Shown: piece by piece, positions 14,554 through 23,400 of the stretch
How positions within the stretch are numbered: position 1 is the first letter of the stretch
How the letters are laid out: every line of letters starts with the position of its first letter
Source of the DNA: an uncultured Clostridia bacterium
Lineage (GTDB): Bacteria > Bacillota > Clostridia > Lachnospirales > Lachnospiraceae
Assembly: GCA_946403295.1 (NCBI GenBank)
Contig: CAMIZL010000023.1
Coordinates: 1-34,736, forward strand
DNA length: 34,736 nt
Direction of reading: 5' to 3'
The notes under the pieces: model-generated
Seen by the model: the letters and a program-made list of their open reading frames with translations, nothing else
Told to the model about the DNA's origin: nothing
The model's database searches: none
Program-made: the position numbers and the translations under genes

Positions 14554-15108
14554 ATGGACGAAAGATTTAAAGTTTTTGAAGAAAAGATGAAGAAGACCAT
14601 TGATGTGCTTGCGGAGGAATATGCATCGGTCAGAGCGGGACGTGCCAATCCCCATCTTATCGATAAGATCAAGGTAGATTATTACGGAACACCTTCACCC
14701 ATCAATGCGGTGGCAAACGTTTCCGTACCCGAAGCAAGGATCATCCAGATCCAGCCCTGGGAGTCAAAGATGATCAAGGAGATCGAGAAAGCCATCAACA
14801 TGGCTGAGATCGGTATCAATCCCACAAACGACGGCAAGGTTATAAGACTTGTGTTCCCCGAGCTCACTGAGGACAGACGTAAGGAACTCGTTAAGGATGT
14901 TAAGAAGAAGGGTGAGGATGCAAAGGTAGCCATCCGTAACATCAGACGTGATGCCAACGACCTTGCAAAGAAGCTCGGCAAGGCATCCGAGATCTCCGAG
15001 GATGTTCAAAAGCAGATCGAAGAAGATATCAACAAAATTACAGAGAAGAATGTAGGCGACATTGACAAGATGATCGACAGCAAGAGTAAAGAGATCATGA
15101 CAGTATGA
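14554..15108 (+). CDS. frr: Ribosome recycling factor
   Basis: A 184-residue protein, the normal family length. VRAGRANPHLIDKIKVDYYGTPSPINAVANV and IQPWESKMIKEIEKAI are diagnostic in shape, and LTEDRRKELVK with NIRRDAND marks the long helical arm. With EF-G it splits the post-termination ribosome. AGAGGAGG lies before the ATG. The following gap has both a terminator hairpin and a promoter-like pair. Confidence 0.98.
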   Translation: MDERFKVFEEKMKKTIDVLAEEYASVRAGRANPHLIDKIKVDYYGTPSPINAVANVSVPEARIIQIQPWESKMIKEIEKAINMAEIGINPTNDGKVIRLVFPELTEDRRKELVKDVKKKGEDAKVAIRNIRRDANDLAKKLGKASEISEDVQKQIEEDINKITEKNVGDIDKMIDSKSKEIMTV

Positions 15109-15126
15109 TGCCCCGAAATTGATAAT
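15097..15126 (+). promoter_or_regulatory. Promoter candidate for uppS and downstream genes
   Basis: ATGACA (15097-15102), an 18-bp spacer and GATAAT (15121-15126), each one mismatch from consensus. The -35 lies in the last codons of frr. Predicted transcription start near 15133 lies inside the left arm of the terminator hairpin at 15132. Confidence 0.4.
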
Positions 15127-15131
15127 ACGGT

Positions 15132-15162
15132 GGTCGGGAGTGGTAACATTCCCGACCTTTTT
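15132..15162 (+). terminator. Rho-independent terminator between frr and uppS
   Basis: GGTCGGGAG (15132-15140) pairs with TTCCCGACC (15149-15157) using one G-U pair, with an 8-nt loop and then TTTTT (15158-15162). It lies inside what is usually one operon, so it would lower or insulate uppS-polC expression from pyrH-frr. Confidence 0.75.
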
Positions 15163-15178
15163 ATGAGAGGATAAGATT

Positions 15179-15919
15179 TTGGCCGGAAAGAAAAAAGACG
15201 AGCTCAAGGAATTAAAGATCCCCGGGCATGTCGCGATCATAATGGACGGCAACGGAAGATGGGCCAAGAAAAGATTTCTGCCCAGAAGTGCCGGTCATTC
15301 GGCAGGCAGCAAGACTGTCGAGCAGATCTGTGACGACGCGTGGTCGCTCGGAATTAAATATCTGACAGTATATGCGTTTTCCACGGAAAACTGGAAAAGG
15401 TCGGAAAGCGAGATCGCAACGCTTATGGACCTCCTCCGCAAATACATGAAGAACTGCCTTGAACGAAGCAAGAAGAACAATATGAGAGTGCGAGTGATCG
15501 GAGATACGTCAAGGCTCGACGAAGATCTGCGCGAAAGCATACAGACGCTCACGCGCGAGTCGGCGGTAAATACGGGTCTTACTTTTACGGTTGCGCTAAA
15601 CTACGGCGGAAGGGACGAGATTGTAAGGGCGTTCGGAAAGATGCTCTCGGATTGCTCGGAAGGCAGACTTTCGGCGAAAGACATATGCGAAGAAACGGTT
15701 TCCAAATACCTTGATACGGCCGATATGCCGGATCCCGATCTTGTGATCAGGACAAGCGGCGAGATCAGGCTTTCAAACTTCCTGCCCTGGCAGTCCGCAT
15801 ATTCGGAGCTCTATTTCACGGATGTTCTTTGGCCCGATTTCGACAAGAAGGAGCTCATAAAGGCAGTCGAATACTATAACAAAAAAGACAGACGTTTTGG
15901 GGGTCGTAATGAAGAATAA
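15179..15919 (+). CDS. uppS: Undecaprenyl diphosphate synthase (cis-prenyltransferase)
   Basis: A 246-residue enzyme. HVAIIMDGNGRWAKKR near the N terminus carries the catalytic D23, and VIRTSGEIRLSNFLPWQSAYSE with LYFTDVLWPDF is the C-terminal signature. It condenses isopentenyl diphosphate on farnesyl diphosphate to make the C55 carrier lipid for wall synthesis. The start is TTG 15179 with GAGAGG 8 bases upstream; no ATG fits before the MDGNG motif except M22 itself. It overlaps cdsA by 11 bases. Confidence 0.97.
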   Translation: MAGKKKDELKELKIPGHVAIIMDGNGRWAKKRFLPRSAGHSAGSKTVEQICDDAWSLGIKYLTVYAFSTENWKRSESEIATLMDLLRKYMKNCLERSKKNNMRVRVIGDTSRLDEDLRESIQTLTRESAVNTGLTFTVALNYGGRDEIVRAFGKMLSDCSEGRLSAKDICEETVSKYLDTADMPDPDLVIRTSGEIRLSNFLPWQSAYSELYFTDVLWPDFDKKELIKAVEYYNKKDRRFGGRNEE

Positions 15920-16778
15920 AGACAGCGGATTAAAGCATTCTTTCCTGGTGAGATTCGGGAGTTCGGTCATACTCATGATCATCACCGTTCTGTCCATGGT
16001 TCTCGGTGGTTATGTTCTTTTCGGCGTTTTGTTCGCCATAACGCTTATAGGCCTCTTTGAACTGTACAAAGTAGTCGGCGTGAACAAAAGTCCTGCCGGT
16101 ATCGTGGGATACCTGGCCGCGGCGGCGCTTTATTTCTCGGTCGCCGAATGCACCCGGGACTTCGGGATCATTACGGGCTGCAGCAAAGTCGGCGGAACAC
16201 TTCCCGTTATTATCGGAGTTTTTACGGTGATCCTTCTGGCTGTTTATGTGCTCGCGTTCCCTAAGTTTAATTCCGAACAGATCACAATGGTGTTCTTCGG
16301 ATTTTTCTACGTGGCGCTTACGATCTCATATATTTACAGACTCCGTATCAGTGATGCGGGTGCCTACAGCGTATGGCTCATATTCATCGCTTCGTGGGGA
16401 GCCGACACCATGGCGTACCTTACCGGTATCCTGATCGGAAAGCATAAGATCGCTCCCATACTCTCGCCCAAAAAGACTGTGGAGGGATGTATCGGAGGAG
16501 TTGTGGGAGCTACACTTATCGGTCTTATCTACTCATTGATCTTTAAGGATGACCTCTCGAAGGTGTACGACAATCCCGTGTTCCTTTTTACGGTGGTGAG
16601 TGCGGTCGCTTCGGTGGTTTCGATGATCGGCGATATGGCGGCTTCGGCCATCAAACGCAATAAGGACATAAAGGATTACGGTTCGCTCATCCCCGGGCAC
16701 GGCGGGATCCTTGACAGATTTGACAGCGTTATTTTCGTGGCTCCGATCATTTATTTCCTTTTGATGATCATCGGATAA
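15909..16778 (+). CDS. cdsA: Phosphatidate cytidylyltransferase
   Basis: A 289-residue membrane protein with about eight spans. The C-terminal signature is complete: SPKKTVEGCIGG, then GDMAASAIKRNKDIKDYG and IPGHGGILDRFDS, which binds metal and CTP. It makes CDP-diacylglycerol, the precursor of bacterial phospholipids, at the inner membrane face. The ATG at 15909 lies within the uppS end (11-base overlap) with GGGGG just upstream, so translation is probably coupled. Confidence 0.97.
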   Translation: MKNKDSGLKHSFLVRFGSSVILMIITVLSMVLGGYVLFGVLFAITLIGLFELYKVVGVNKSPAGIVGYLAAAALYFSVAECTRDFGIITGCSKVGGTLPVIIGVFTVILLAVYVLAFPKFNSEQITMVFFGFFYVALTISYIYRLRISDAGAYSVWLIFIASWGADTMAYLTGILIGKHKIAPILSPKKTVEGCIGGVVGATLIGLIYSLIFKDDLSKVYDNPVFLFTVVSAVASVVSMIGDMAASAIKRNKDIKDYGSLIPGHGGILDRFDSVIFVAPIIYFLLMIIG

Positions 16779-16799
16779 AAAACGTGATGAGGTTATGAC

Positions 16800-17954
16800 A
16801 TGAAAGATATTATAATCCTCGGTTCTACCGGCTCGATCGGAATACAGACCATGGAGATACTTGAAAAGCGCGGAGGCTTTAGGATAAAAGCGCTTGCGGC
16901 TGACAAGAGCGTTAAAACAATGGAAGAACAGGTGAGAAAGTTTAAACCTGAGATCTGTTGTATGTATGACGTGAACGCCGCCAAAGAATTGAGAGAACTT
17001 CTGCGTGACATGCCTGTAAAGGTTCTTTCGGGAATGAGCGGTTTGTGTGAGACGGCGATATGCGGCGGACCGGGATCCATGGTTGTAAATGCCATAGTCA
17101 GGATGATAGGAATAGAACCGACTCTTGCGGCCATGGATGAGGGTTGCGATATAGCTCTTGCGAACAAAGAGACCATGGTCTGTGCCGGTCATATCATCAC
17201 ATCGCACAAATGGAACGAGTCGCATTTCATTCGTCCCATAGACAGCGAACATTGCGCTATATGGCAATGCCTCGGGTGTGGCAGGAAAGAGGAGATATCA
17301 AAGATCCTTCTCACGGCTTCGGGTGGACCTTTCAGAGGTAAGAGCCGTGAAGATCTTCTGAAAGTAACTGCGGCAGATGCTCTTTGTCATCCCAACTGGG
17401 CCATGGGGAAAAAGATCACCATCGATTCGGCATCGATGGTAAACAAAGCGCTGGAAGTGATGGAAGCACGTTGGCTTTTCGATGTTCCCTACGAGGATAT
17501 CGAGGTTGTGATCCAGCCCGAAAGCATCATCCATTCGGCTGTGGAATTTAGGGACGGCTCTATCATCGCTCAGATCGCGCCTCCCGACATGAGGATACCG
17601 ATCCAGCATGCGATCTATTATCCCGACAGGCTTGAATCGCCGGTGGAGCGTATGAGCCTGGCAAAACTCGGAGCGATCCGGCTGGAGGCTCCCGACATGG
17701 AAGTCCTTAGGGGGTTGCCTCTCGGATTTGAGGCTGCTTCAAAAGGAAGCGGTGTATGTACGGTCTTCAATGCGGCCAATGAATTTGCTGTTGCGGCATT
17801 TCTCGACGGAAAGATAGGTTTCCCCGGGATATATGATATAATAGAGGAGTGCATGAGAACGATCCCTGCTTCAAAGGAACCGTCTCTTACCGAAATATTT
17901 GAGATCAGGGACAATACCGAAGAACTGGCCTGCAGGCTGATCTCTTCGTATTGA
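16800..17954 (+). CDS. dxr: 1-deoxy-D-xylulose-5-phosphate reductoisomerase
   Basis: A 384-residue enzyme. The NADPH site is ILGSTGSIG (residues 5-13). ALANKETMVCAG, PIDSEHCAIWQCL and TASGGPFRG surround the metal and substrate site, and MGKKITIDSASMVNKALEVMEA and FNAANEFAVAAFL complete the family pattern. It makes 2-C-methyl-erythritol-4-phosphate, the first committed step of the MEP isoprenoid pathway that feeds uppS. ispG, a later step, is two genes downstream. TGAGG 7 bases before the ATG supports the start. Confidence 0.98.
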   Translation: MKDIIILGSTGSIGIQTMEILEKRGGFRIKALAADKSVKTMEEQVRKFKPEICCMYDVNAAKELRELLRDMPVKVLSGMSGLCETAICGGPGSMVVNAIVRMIGIEPTLAAMDEGCDIALANKETMVCAGHIITSHKWNESHFIRPIDSEHCAIWQCLGCGRKEEISKILLTASGGPFRGKSREDLLKVTAADALCHPNWAMGKKITIDSASMVNKALEVMEARWLFDVPYEDIEVVIQPESIIHSAVEFRDGSIIAQIAPPDMRIPIQHAIYYPDRLESPVERMSLAKLGAIRLEAPDMEVLRGLPLGFEAASKGSGVCTVFNAANEFAVAAFLDGKIGFPGIYDIIEECMRTIPASKEPSLTEIFEIRDNTEELACRLISSY

Positions 17955-18016
17955 TTCCGTGACGTGCCCGTAGCTTTTAAAGCTAAATCCAAACGTGCAT
18001 GTGCTGTGGTTTTTGA

Positions 18017-19324
18017 ATGAGTACAGTTATAAGTATAATCATCGGTGTTCTTCTCCTTGGGCTGATAATCGTGTTCCACGAATTCGGCCATTTTCTTATG
18101 TGTAAAATGTACAATGTTGCGGTTCCGCAGTTTTACGTGGGATTCGGACCGAAGCTTTGCAGTTTTCAAAAGGGCGAGACCCTTTTCTCGATAAGGGCTT
18201 TGCCTTTCGGAGGTGCATGTCAGATGGCTTCTCCCGAAGATCCCGACGTCGATCCCGAAAGAACGATAAATGCCAAGAAACCGCTCATTAAGCTTTGCAT
18301 ATATGCGGCGGGTCCGATCTTCAATTTCATCCTTGCGTTTATCGTGAGCCTTATCGTGATCGGCTTCGTCGGCTATGATTCACCCGAAGTTACGAGAGTA
18401 TCCGAAAACGGACCTGCTTACATGGCAGGGATCCGTCCCGGAGATATCATCACGGGGTACAATGATATGGATGTTCATCTCGGAAGAGAACTGGCGGTTG
18501 AGCTTCGTTACGATCCGATCAACTCTGCTCCTCTCGAGATATCTTACGAAAGAGACGGTATAGAGACCAAAACGGTTGTCACGCCGGCATACAATAAGCT
18601 TTATAAGCTTGGATTCACGTATATGGTCGATGACAACAAAGCACTGGTAGCCGACATCTCGGAAGACGGGGCACTATATCTTGCCGGAGTCAGAAAGGGA
18701 GACGTCATACTCGAACTGAACGGCAGTAAGATAGCTTCGGGCAATGAACTTTACAGCTATATAAGCGTTAATCCGTTTGACGGGGGACCTGTGTCGCTCA
18801 AAGTCGAAAGAAACGGTTCAGAACTTGATTTTACCGTGGTGCCGAAGGTTGTTGAAGATTATGATGCCGGCTTGTCGTTTAACAGCAATTTCAGATCCGA
18901 CGTGGAAGGGCTCGAAATAATAAAATATTCGTTTTATGAGCTTCGCTATAATATCGTCGGAACACTCAAGAGTCTTGTGATGCTCTTTACGGGCAGGCTT
19001 TCGTCGGATGATGTCGGAGGTCCGGTAAGGATAGTCGAGGAGCTTGACAATACGATAGAAGCCGTAGAAGATCAAGGAACGTTCATCGTGGTGATGAACC
19101 TTATAAACTGGATCATAGTTCTGAGTGCAAACCTCGGTGTCATGAACCTTTTGCCGCTCCCCGCGCTTGACGGAGGAAGGATGATGTTTGCTCTTATAGA
19201 GCTTGTGAGACGCAAACCCATTCCGCCCGAAAAAGAAGGAATAGTCCATCTCGTGGGCGTGATCTTATTGTTGATAGTTACGATATTTGTTTTCTTTAAA
19301 GATATTATGCGACTGTTTGTATAG
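18017..19324 (+). CDS. rseP: RIP zinc metalloprotease RseP with two PDZ domains
   Basis: A 435-residue site-2 protease. HEFGH (residues 21-25) in the first span supplies zinc ligands and the catalytic Glu; NLLPLPALDGGRM near residue 385 supplies the third ligand. Two PDZ domains lie between, about 118-190 (MAGIRPGDIITGYN) and about 200-280 (LAGVRKGDVILELNG). It cuts membrane anti-sigma factors and signal peptides within the membrane. The 62-base gap before it holds a 15-nt inverted repeat at 17971-17985 with no U tract, and only a weak ribosome binding site. Confidence 0.96.
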   Translation: MSTVISIIIGVLLLGLIIVFHEFGHFLMCKMYNVAVPQFYVGFGPKLCSFQKGETLFSIRALPFGGACQMASPEDPDVDPERTINAKKPLIKLCIYAAGPIFNFILAFIVSLIVIGFVGYDSPEVTRVSENGPAYMAGIRPGDIITGYNDMDVHLGRELAVELRYDPINSAPLEISYERDGIETKTVVTPAYNKLYKLGFTYMVDDNKALVADISEDGALYLAGVRKGDVILELNGSKIASGNELYSYISVNPFDGGPVSLKVERNGSELDFTVVPKVVEDYDAGLSFNSNFRSDVEGLEIIKYSFYELRYNIVGTLKSLVMLFTGRLSSDDVGGPVRIVEELDNTIEAVEDQGTFIVVMNLINWIIVLSANLGVMNLLPLPALDGGRMMFALIELVRRKPIPPEKEGIVHLVGVILLLIVTIFVFFKDIMRLFV

Positions 19325-19336
19325 CGGAAAGAGAGT

Positions 19337-20401
19337 ATGGTTATGGACAGAATGAAAACTCATGAAGTGAGGATTGGTAATGTTGCGATAGGAGCCGGTA
19401 ACAGGGTAGCTATCCAGTCCATGACCAATACAAAAACCGATGATGTCAAGGCTACCGTAGCCCAGATCAAAGAGCTTGAAAACGCCGGGTGTGACATAAT
19501 CAGATGTGCCGTTCCGGATGAGAACGCCGCAAAGGCGATCGACAGGATCAAAGAAGAAATAAGCATACCGCTTGTCGCCGATATACATTTTGATCACAGA
19601 CTTGCCATTATGGCTATGGAACACGGTGCCGACAAGATCAGGATCAATCCGGGAAATATCGGCGGGATCGATAATGTCAAGGCTGTCGTCAGGGAAGCAT
19701 CGAAACGCGGGATCCCTATAAGAGTGGGCGTTAACAGCGGTTCACTTGAAAAAGTTCTGGTGGAAAAATACGGCGGGGTTACGGCCGAAGGACTTGCGGA
19801 AAGTGCTCTTCGGAGTGTTAAGATCCTTGAAGACCTTGATTTTTACAACATCGTCATCAGCATAAAATCTTCCGATACAATGATGTCGGTTGCCGCGCAC
19901 GAGCTTTTGAGAGGAAAGACCGAGCATCCGATACATGTCGGGATCACGGAAACGGGGACGCCCACATGCGGTATCATAAAGTCCGCCGTCGGTATAGGAA
20001 TGATCCTCGGAAACGGGATCGGCGATACGGTGAGGGTAAGCCTGACCGCAGATCCGGTTCTTGAAGTGATCACAGCAAAACGTATTCTCAAAACTCTCGG
20101 ACTCAGGAAGGGTGGGATCGATGTTGTGTCATGTCCTACATGCGGACGTACAAGGATCGACCTTGTCGGGCTCGCAACACAGGTTGAGAAGCTTTGCGAA
20201 AACTATGACCTCGATATAAAAGTGGCCGTTATGGGTTGTGCCGTCAACGGACCGGGAGAGGCAAGGGAAGCCGACCTCGGTGTTGCGGGAGGTAACGGTA
20301 TGGGTCTTATCTTCAGACACGGAGAGATCCTCCGAAAGGTTCCGGAAGACATGATCCTCAGTGAGCTAAAAAAGGAGCTGGATTCTTATGCTGTTCTTTG
20401 A
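19337..20401 (+). CDS. ispG: 4-hydroxy-3-methylbut-2-en-1-yl diphosphate synthase (IspG/GcpE)
   Basis: A 354-residue iron-sulfur enzyme of the compact bacterial type. GVNSGSLE and the barrel core PLVADIHFDHRLA are present. The [4Fe-4S] ligands are in SCPTCGRTR and MGCAVNGPGEA near the C terminus. It converts MEcPP to HMBPP in the MEP pathway. The exact start is uncertain: ATG 19337, 19343 and 19352 are in frame, and the GAAAGAGAG upstream is best placed for 19343. The end overlaps polC by 14 bases. Confidence 0.97.
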   Translation: MVMDRMKTHEVRIGNVAIGAGNRVAIQSMTNTKTDDVKATVAQIKELENAGCDIIRCAVPDENAAKAIDRIKEEISIPLVADIHFDHRLAIMAMEHGADKIRINPGNIGGIDNVKAVVREASKRGIPIRVGVNSGSLEKVLVEKYGGVTAEGLAESALRSVKILEDLDFYNIVISIKSSDTMMSVAAHELLRGKTEHPIHVGITETGTPTCGIIKSAVGIGMILGNGIGDTVRVSLTADPVLEVITAKRILKTLGLRKGGIDVVSCPTCGRTRIDLVGLATQVEKLCENYDLDIKVAVMGCAVNGPGEAREADLGVAGGNGMGLIFRHGEILRKVPEDMILSELKKELDSYAVL

Positions 20402-23400
20402 TGCATTTCCTACGCTTGAAACAGATAAAGAACTTCAAAACGTCTTTTCAAAGGCTACGGTAAGCGGGATAACTGCGCTTCCCGATGCGGATGAAGTGAT
20501 AATTCATGCAAACAGTACGAAATATATCACGGGTCTGCAGATAGCCGGAATGGAAAAGGCGCTTTTTGATTCTGTTTTTTCAAAGGCGGGAAGGCTTGTT
20601 GTCCTCAAAATGAAATTCGATTTTGACGATAACACCGGTTTTGATGCCATGTGGGAAAAGTACAGGCTCTATATGGCGGAAGAGATCGGAGCAAAGAGCG
20701 GTCTGCTTGCCACCATATACAGAAATGCTCGTGTCAGTGCCGCAAACGGAGAGATTACGCTCGACATAGAGGAAAACTATATAGCCAGAGAGAAGCAAAA
20801 TGTTCTTGCGGGCATAATCGTGGATCATTGGCGTGAGCGTTTCGGGATCGATGTCAAAGTTGAGTTCAAATACCATGAGCCCGAGAAAAGAGACAGATCG
20901 CGTCGTGACGAGATCGTCAGGGTCATCAGGAAAGAAGAGATCGAAGCAGCAAGTAATGAGAAGAATGTTTCCGGTACGGGCGACGACTGGTTTGACGATC
21001 TTCTTCCGGACGATGAGCTCGATATCATAAATGCCCGGTCCGCGAACGTCCGTGACGAAAGCGATTCCGGAAAAACATCGCAGGAAAACGCGGCAACGGA
21101 TGAAAGCACAGTTAACAAAGAAAATGACGCAATAAAAGAAAACCTTACAAAAGAAAACGTTGCGATCAAGGATGAACCCGGGAAAACGCCTGCCCCGCAG
21201 GATCCGAAGGGCGCGCAGAAAACCGCAAAAGGCGAGGCCTACAAGGGAAAAGGCGCACGTTCGAAATGGAAGAATGACAACAATCTGCCCGTGGATCCCG
21301 ATATCTTCTACGGAAGAAATTTTGAGGGCGATCCCGTCAGACTTGCCGACATTGCGGAATCAATGGGGCAGGTCTGCGTACGCGGTATGGTCATGAAATG
21401 TGAGGATCGTCTGACCAAAACAGGCAAGGTGCTTGTTAATTTTGCGATAACCGATTTTACGGATTCCATACTCGGAAAGATCTTCCTTACACCCGAGGAT
21501 AAGGACGCGGTCCTTTCAAAGATGAAAAAAGGAAAATTTGTCATGATCAAGGGTATCGTCGATTACGATTCCTTTGACAAGGACATTACCCTCCAGTCCA
21601 TACAGGGCATCAGATCTATCAAGGATTTCAGGGAAAAGAGAAAGGATAATGCCGAGGTTAAGCGTATCGAGCTTCATGCCCACACCATGATGAGTGATAT
21701 GGACGGCGTGGTCCCTGTTGAATCTCTTATACGTCGTGCCGTCGAATGGGGACATCGCGGCATCGCGATCACGGACCACGGTGTTGTGCAGGCGTTCCCG
21801 GTGGCTTTTCACGCGCTTTCGCCGAAGGCCTTCCCCGAAGAACTGCAGGACAGAGTAAAGAACTTCAAGATAATATACGGATGTGAGGGCTATATTGTTG
21901 ACGACGAGGTCGATGTCGTTACCGATGATAAGGGCAAGACCTATAAGCGCGGAGAAGACGGAAAGTACAGCGAAGAAGATATCCGTCACATGCCCTCGCA
22001 CCACATAATCCTTTTATGCAAGAACGATATCGGAAGAGTTAATCTGTATAAGCTTGTATCATATGCGCATTTGACTTATTTCGGAAGATACCCGAGGATT
22101 CCGAAGAGTTTTTTGCGTGAAAACAGAGAGGGTATCATCGTGGGATCCGCGTGCGAAGCCGGCGAACTTTTCCGTTCGATCGTTACCGGAAAACCCGCCG
22201 AAGAGATCGACAGGATAGCTTCGTTCTACGATTATTACGAGATCCAGCAGGTAGGCAATAACGCCTATATGATAAACGATCCGCGATTCCCCGATGTCAA
22301 TTCGGTTGAAGACCTGAAACGCATAAACATGAAGATATCCGATCTTGCGATAAGGGACAACAAGCCGTGCGTAGCAACATGCGACGTACATTTCCTTGAT
22401 CCCGAGGACGAGGTGTACAGAAGGATACTCATGGCATCCAAAGGTTTTAAGGACGCGGATGAGCAGGCACCTCTTTTCCTTCATACAACGGATGAGATGC
22501 TCAGTGAATGTGCATATCTGGGCGAACAGCGTGCGTACGAAGTCGTTGTCGAGTATCCCAACAAGATCTTCGATTCGATCGAGAAGATAGAGCCGGTGCG
22601 TCCCGACAAATGTCCTCCCGTGATCGAGGATTCGGACAGGACCCTCCGCGAGATATGTGAGAACAAAGCGCATTCACTTTACGGTGATGTGCTTCCCGAA
22701 GCCGTTTCAAGCAGACTTGAGCATGAGCTTGATTCGATCATAAAGAACGGATTTGCGGTTATGTACATAATCGCACAGAAACTCGTATGGAAATCAAATG
22801 AAGACGGTTATCTCGTCGGATCGCGAGGTTCCGTAGGTTCTTCGTTCGTTGCGACAATGGCCGGAATTTCTGAGATCAATCCGTTGCCTCCGCACTATTA
22901 TTGCAAGGAATGCCATTACAGCGAATTTGATTCGGATATATGTAAGGAATATGCAAACAGATCGGGATTCGACCTTCCCGATAAAGTTTGTCCCGTTTGC
23001 GGTAAGCCTCTCGTAAAGGAGGGGCAGAATATCCCCTTCGAGACTTTCCTCGGATTCTACGGAGACAAAGAGCCCGATATCGACCTTAACTTTTCGGGAG
23101 AATATCAAAGTAAGGCACATGACTATACCGAAGTTATCTTCGGTCAGGGTCAGACTTTCCGCGCCGGTACGATCGGTACACTTGCGGAGAAAACAGCTTT
23201 CGGCATTGTCTCAAAATATTATGAAGAACGCGGTATGAATCTGAGGACGATCGAGAAAGAAAGGCTTGCCGAAGGATGTGTCGGAGTAAGGCGTACTTCC
23301 GGACAGCATCCCGGAGGTATCGTCGTGCTGCCTCACGGAGAGAACATATTCTCGTTCACGCCCCTGCAGCATCCCGCAAACGATCTTACCAGCCCGATCG

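Noticed and set aside
17971-17985. 15-nt inverted repeat before rseP as a terminator
   Set aside because: The A/T-rich stem is too weak and no T run follows.
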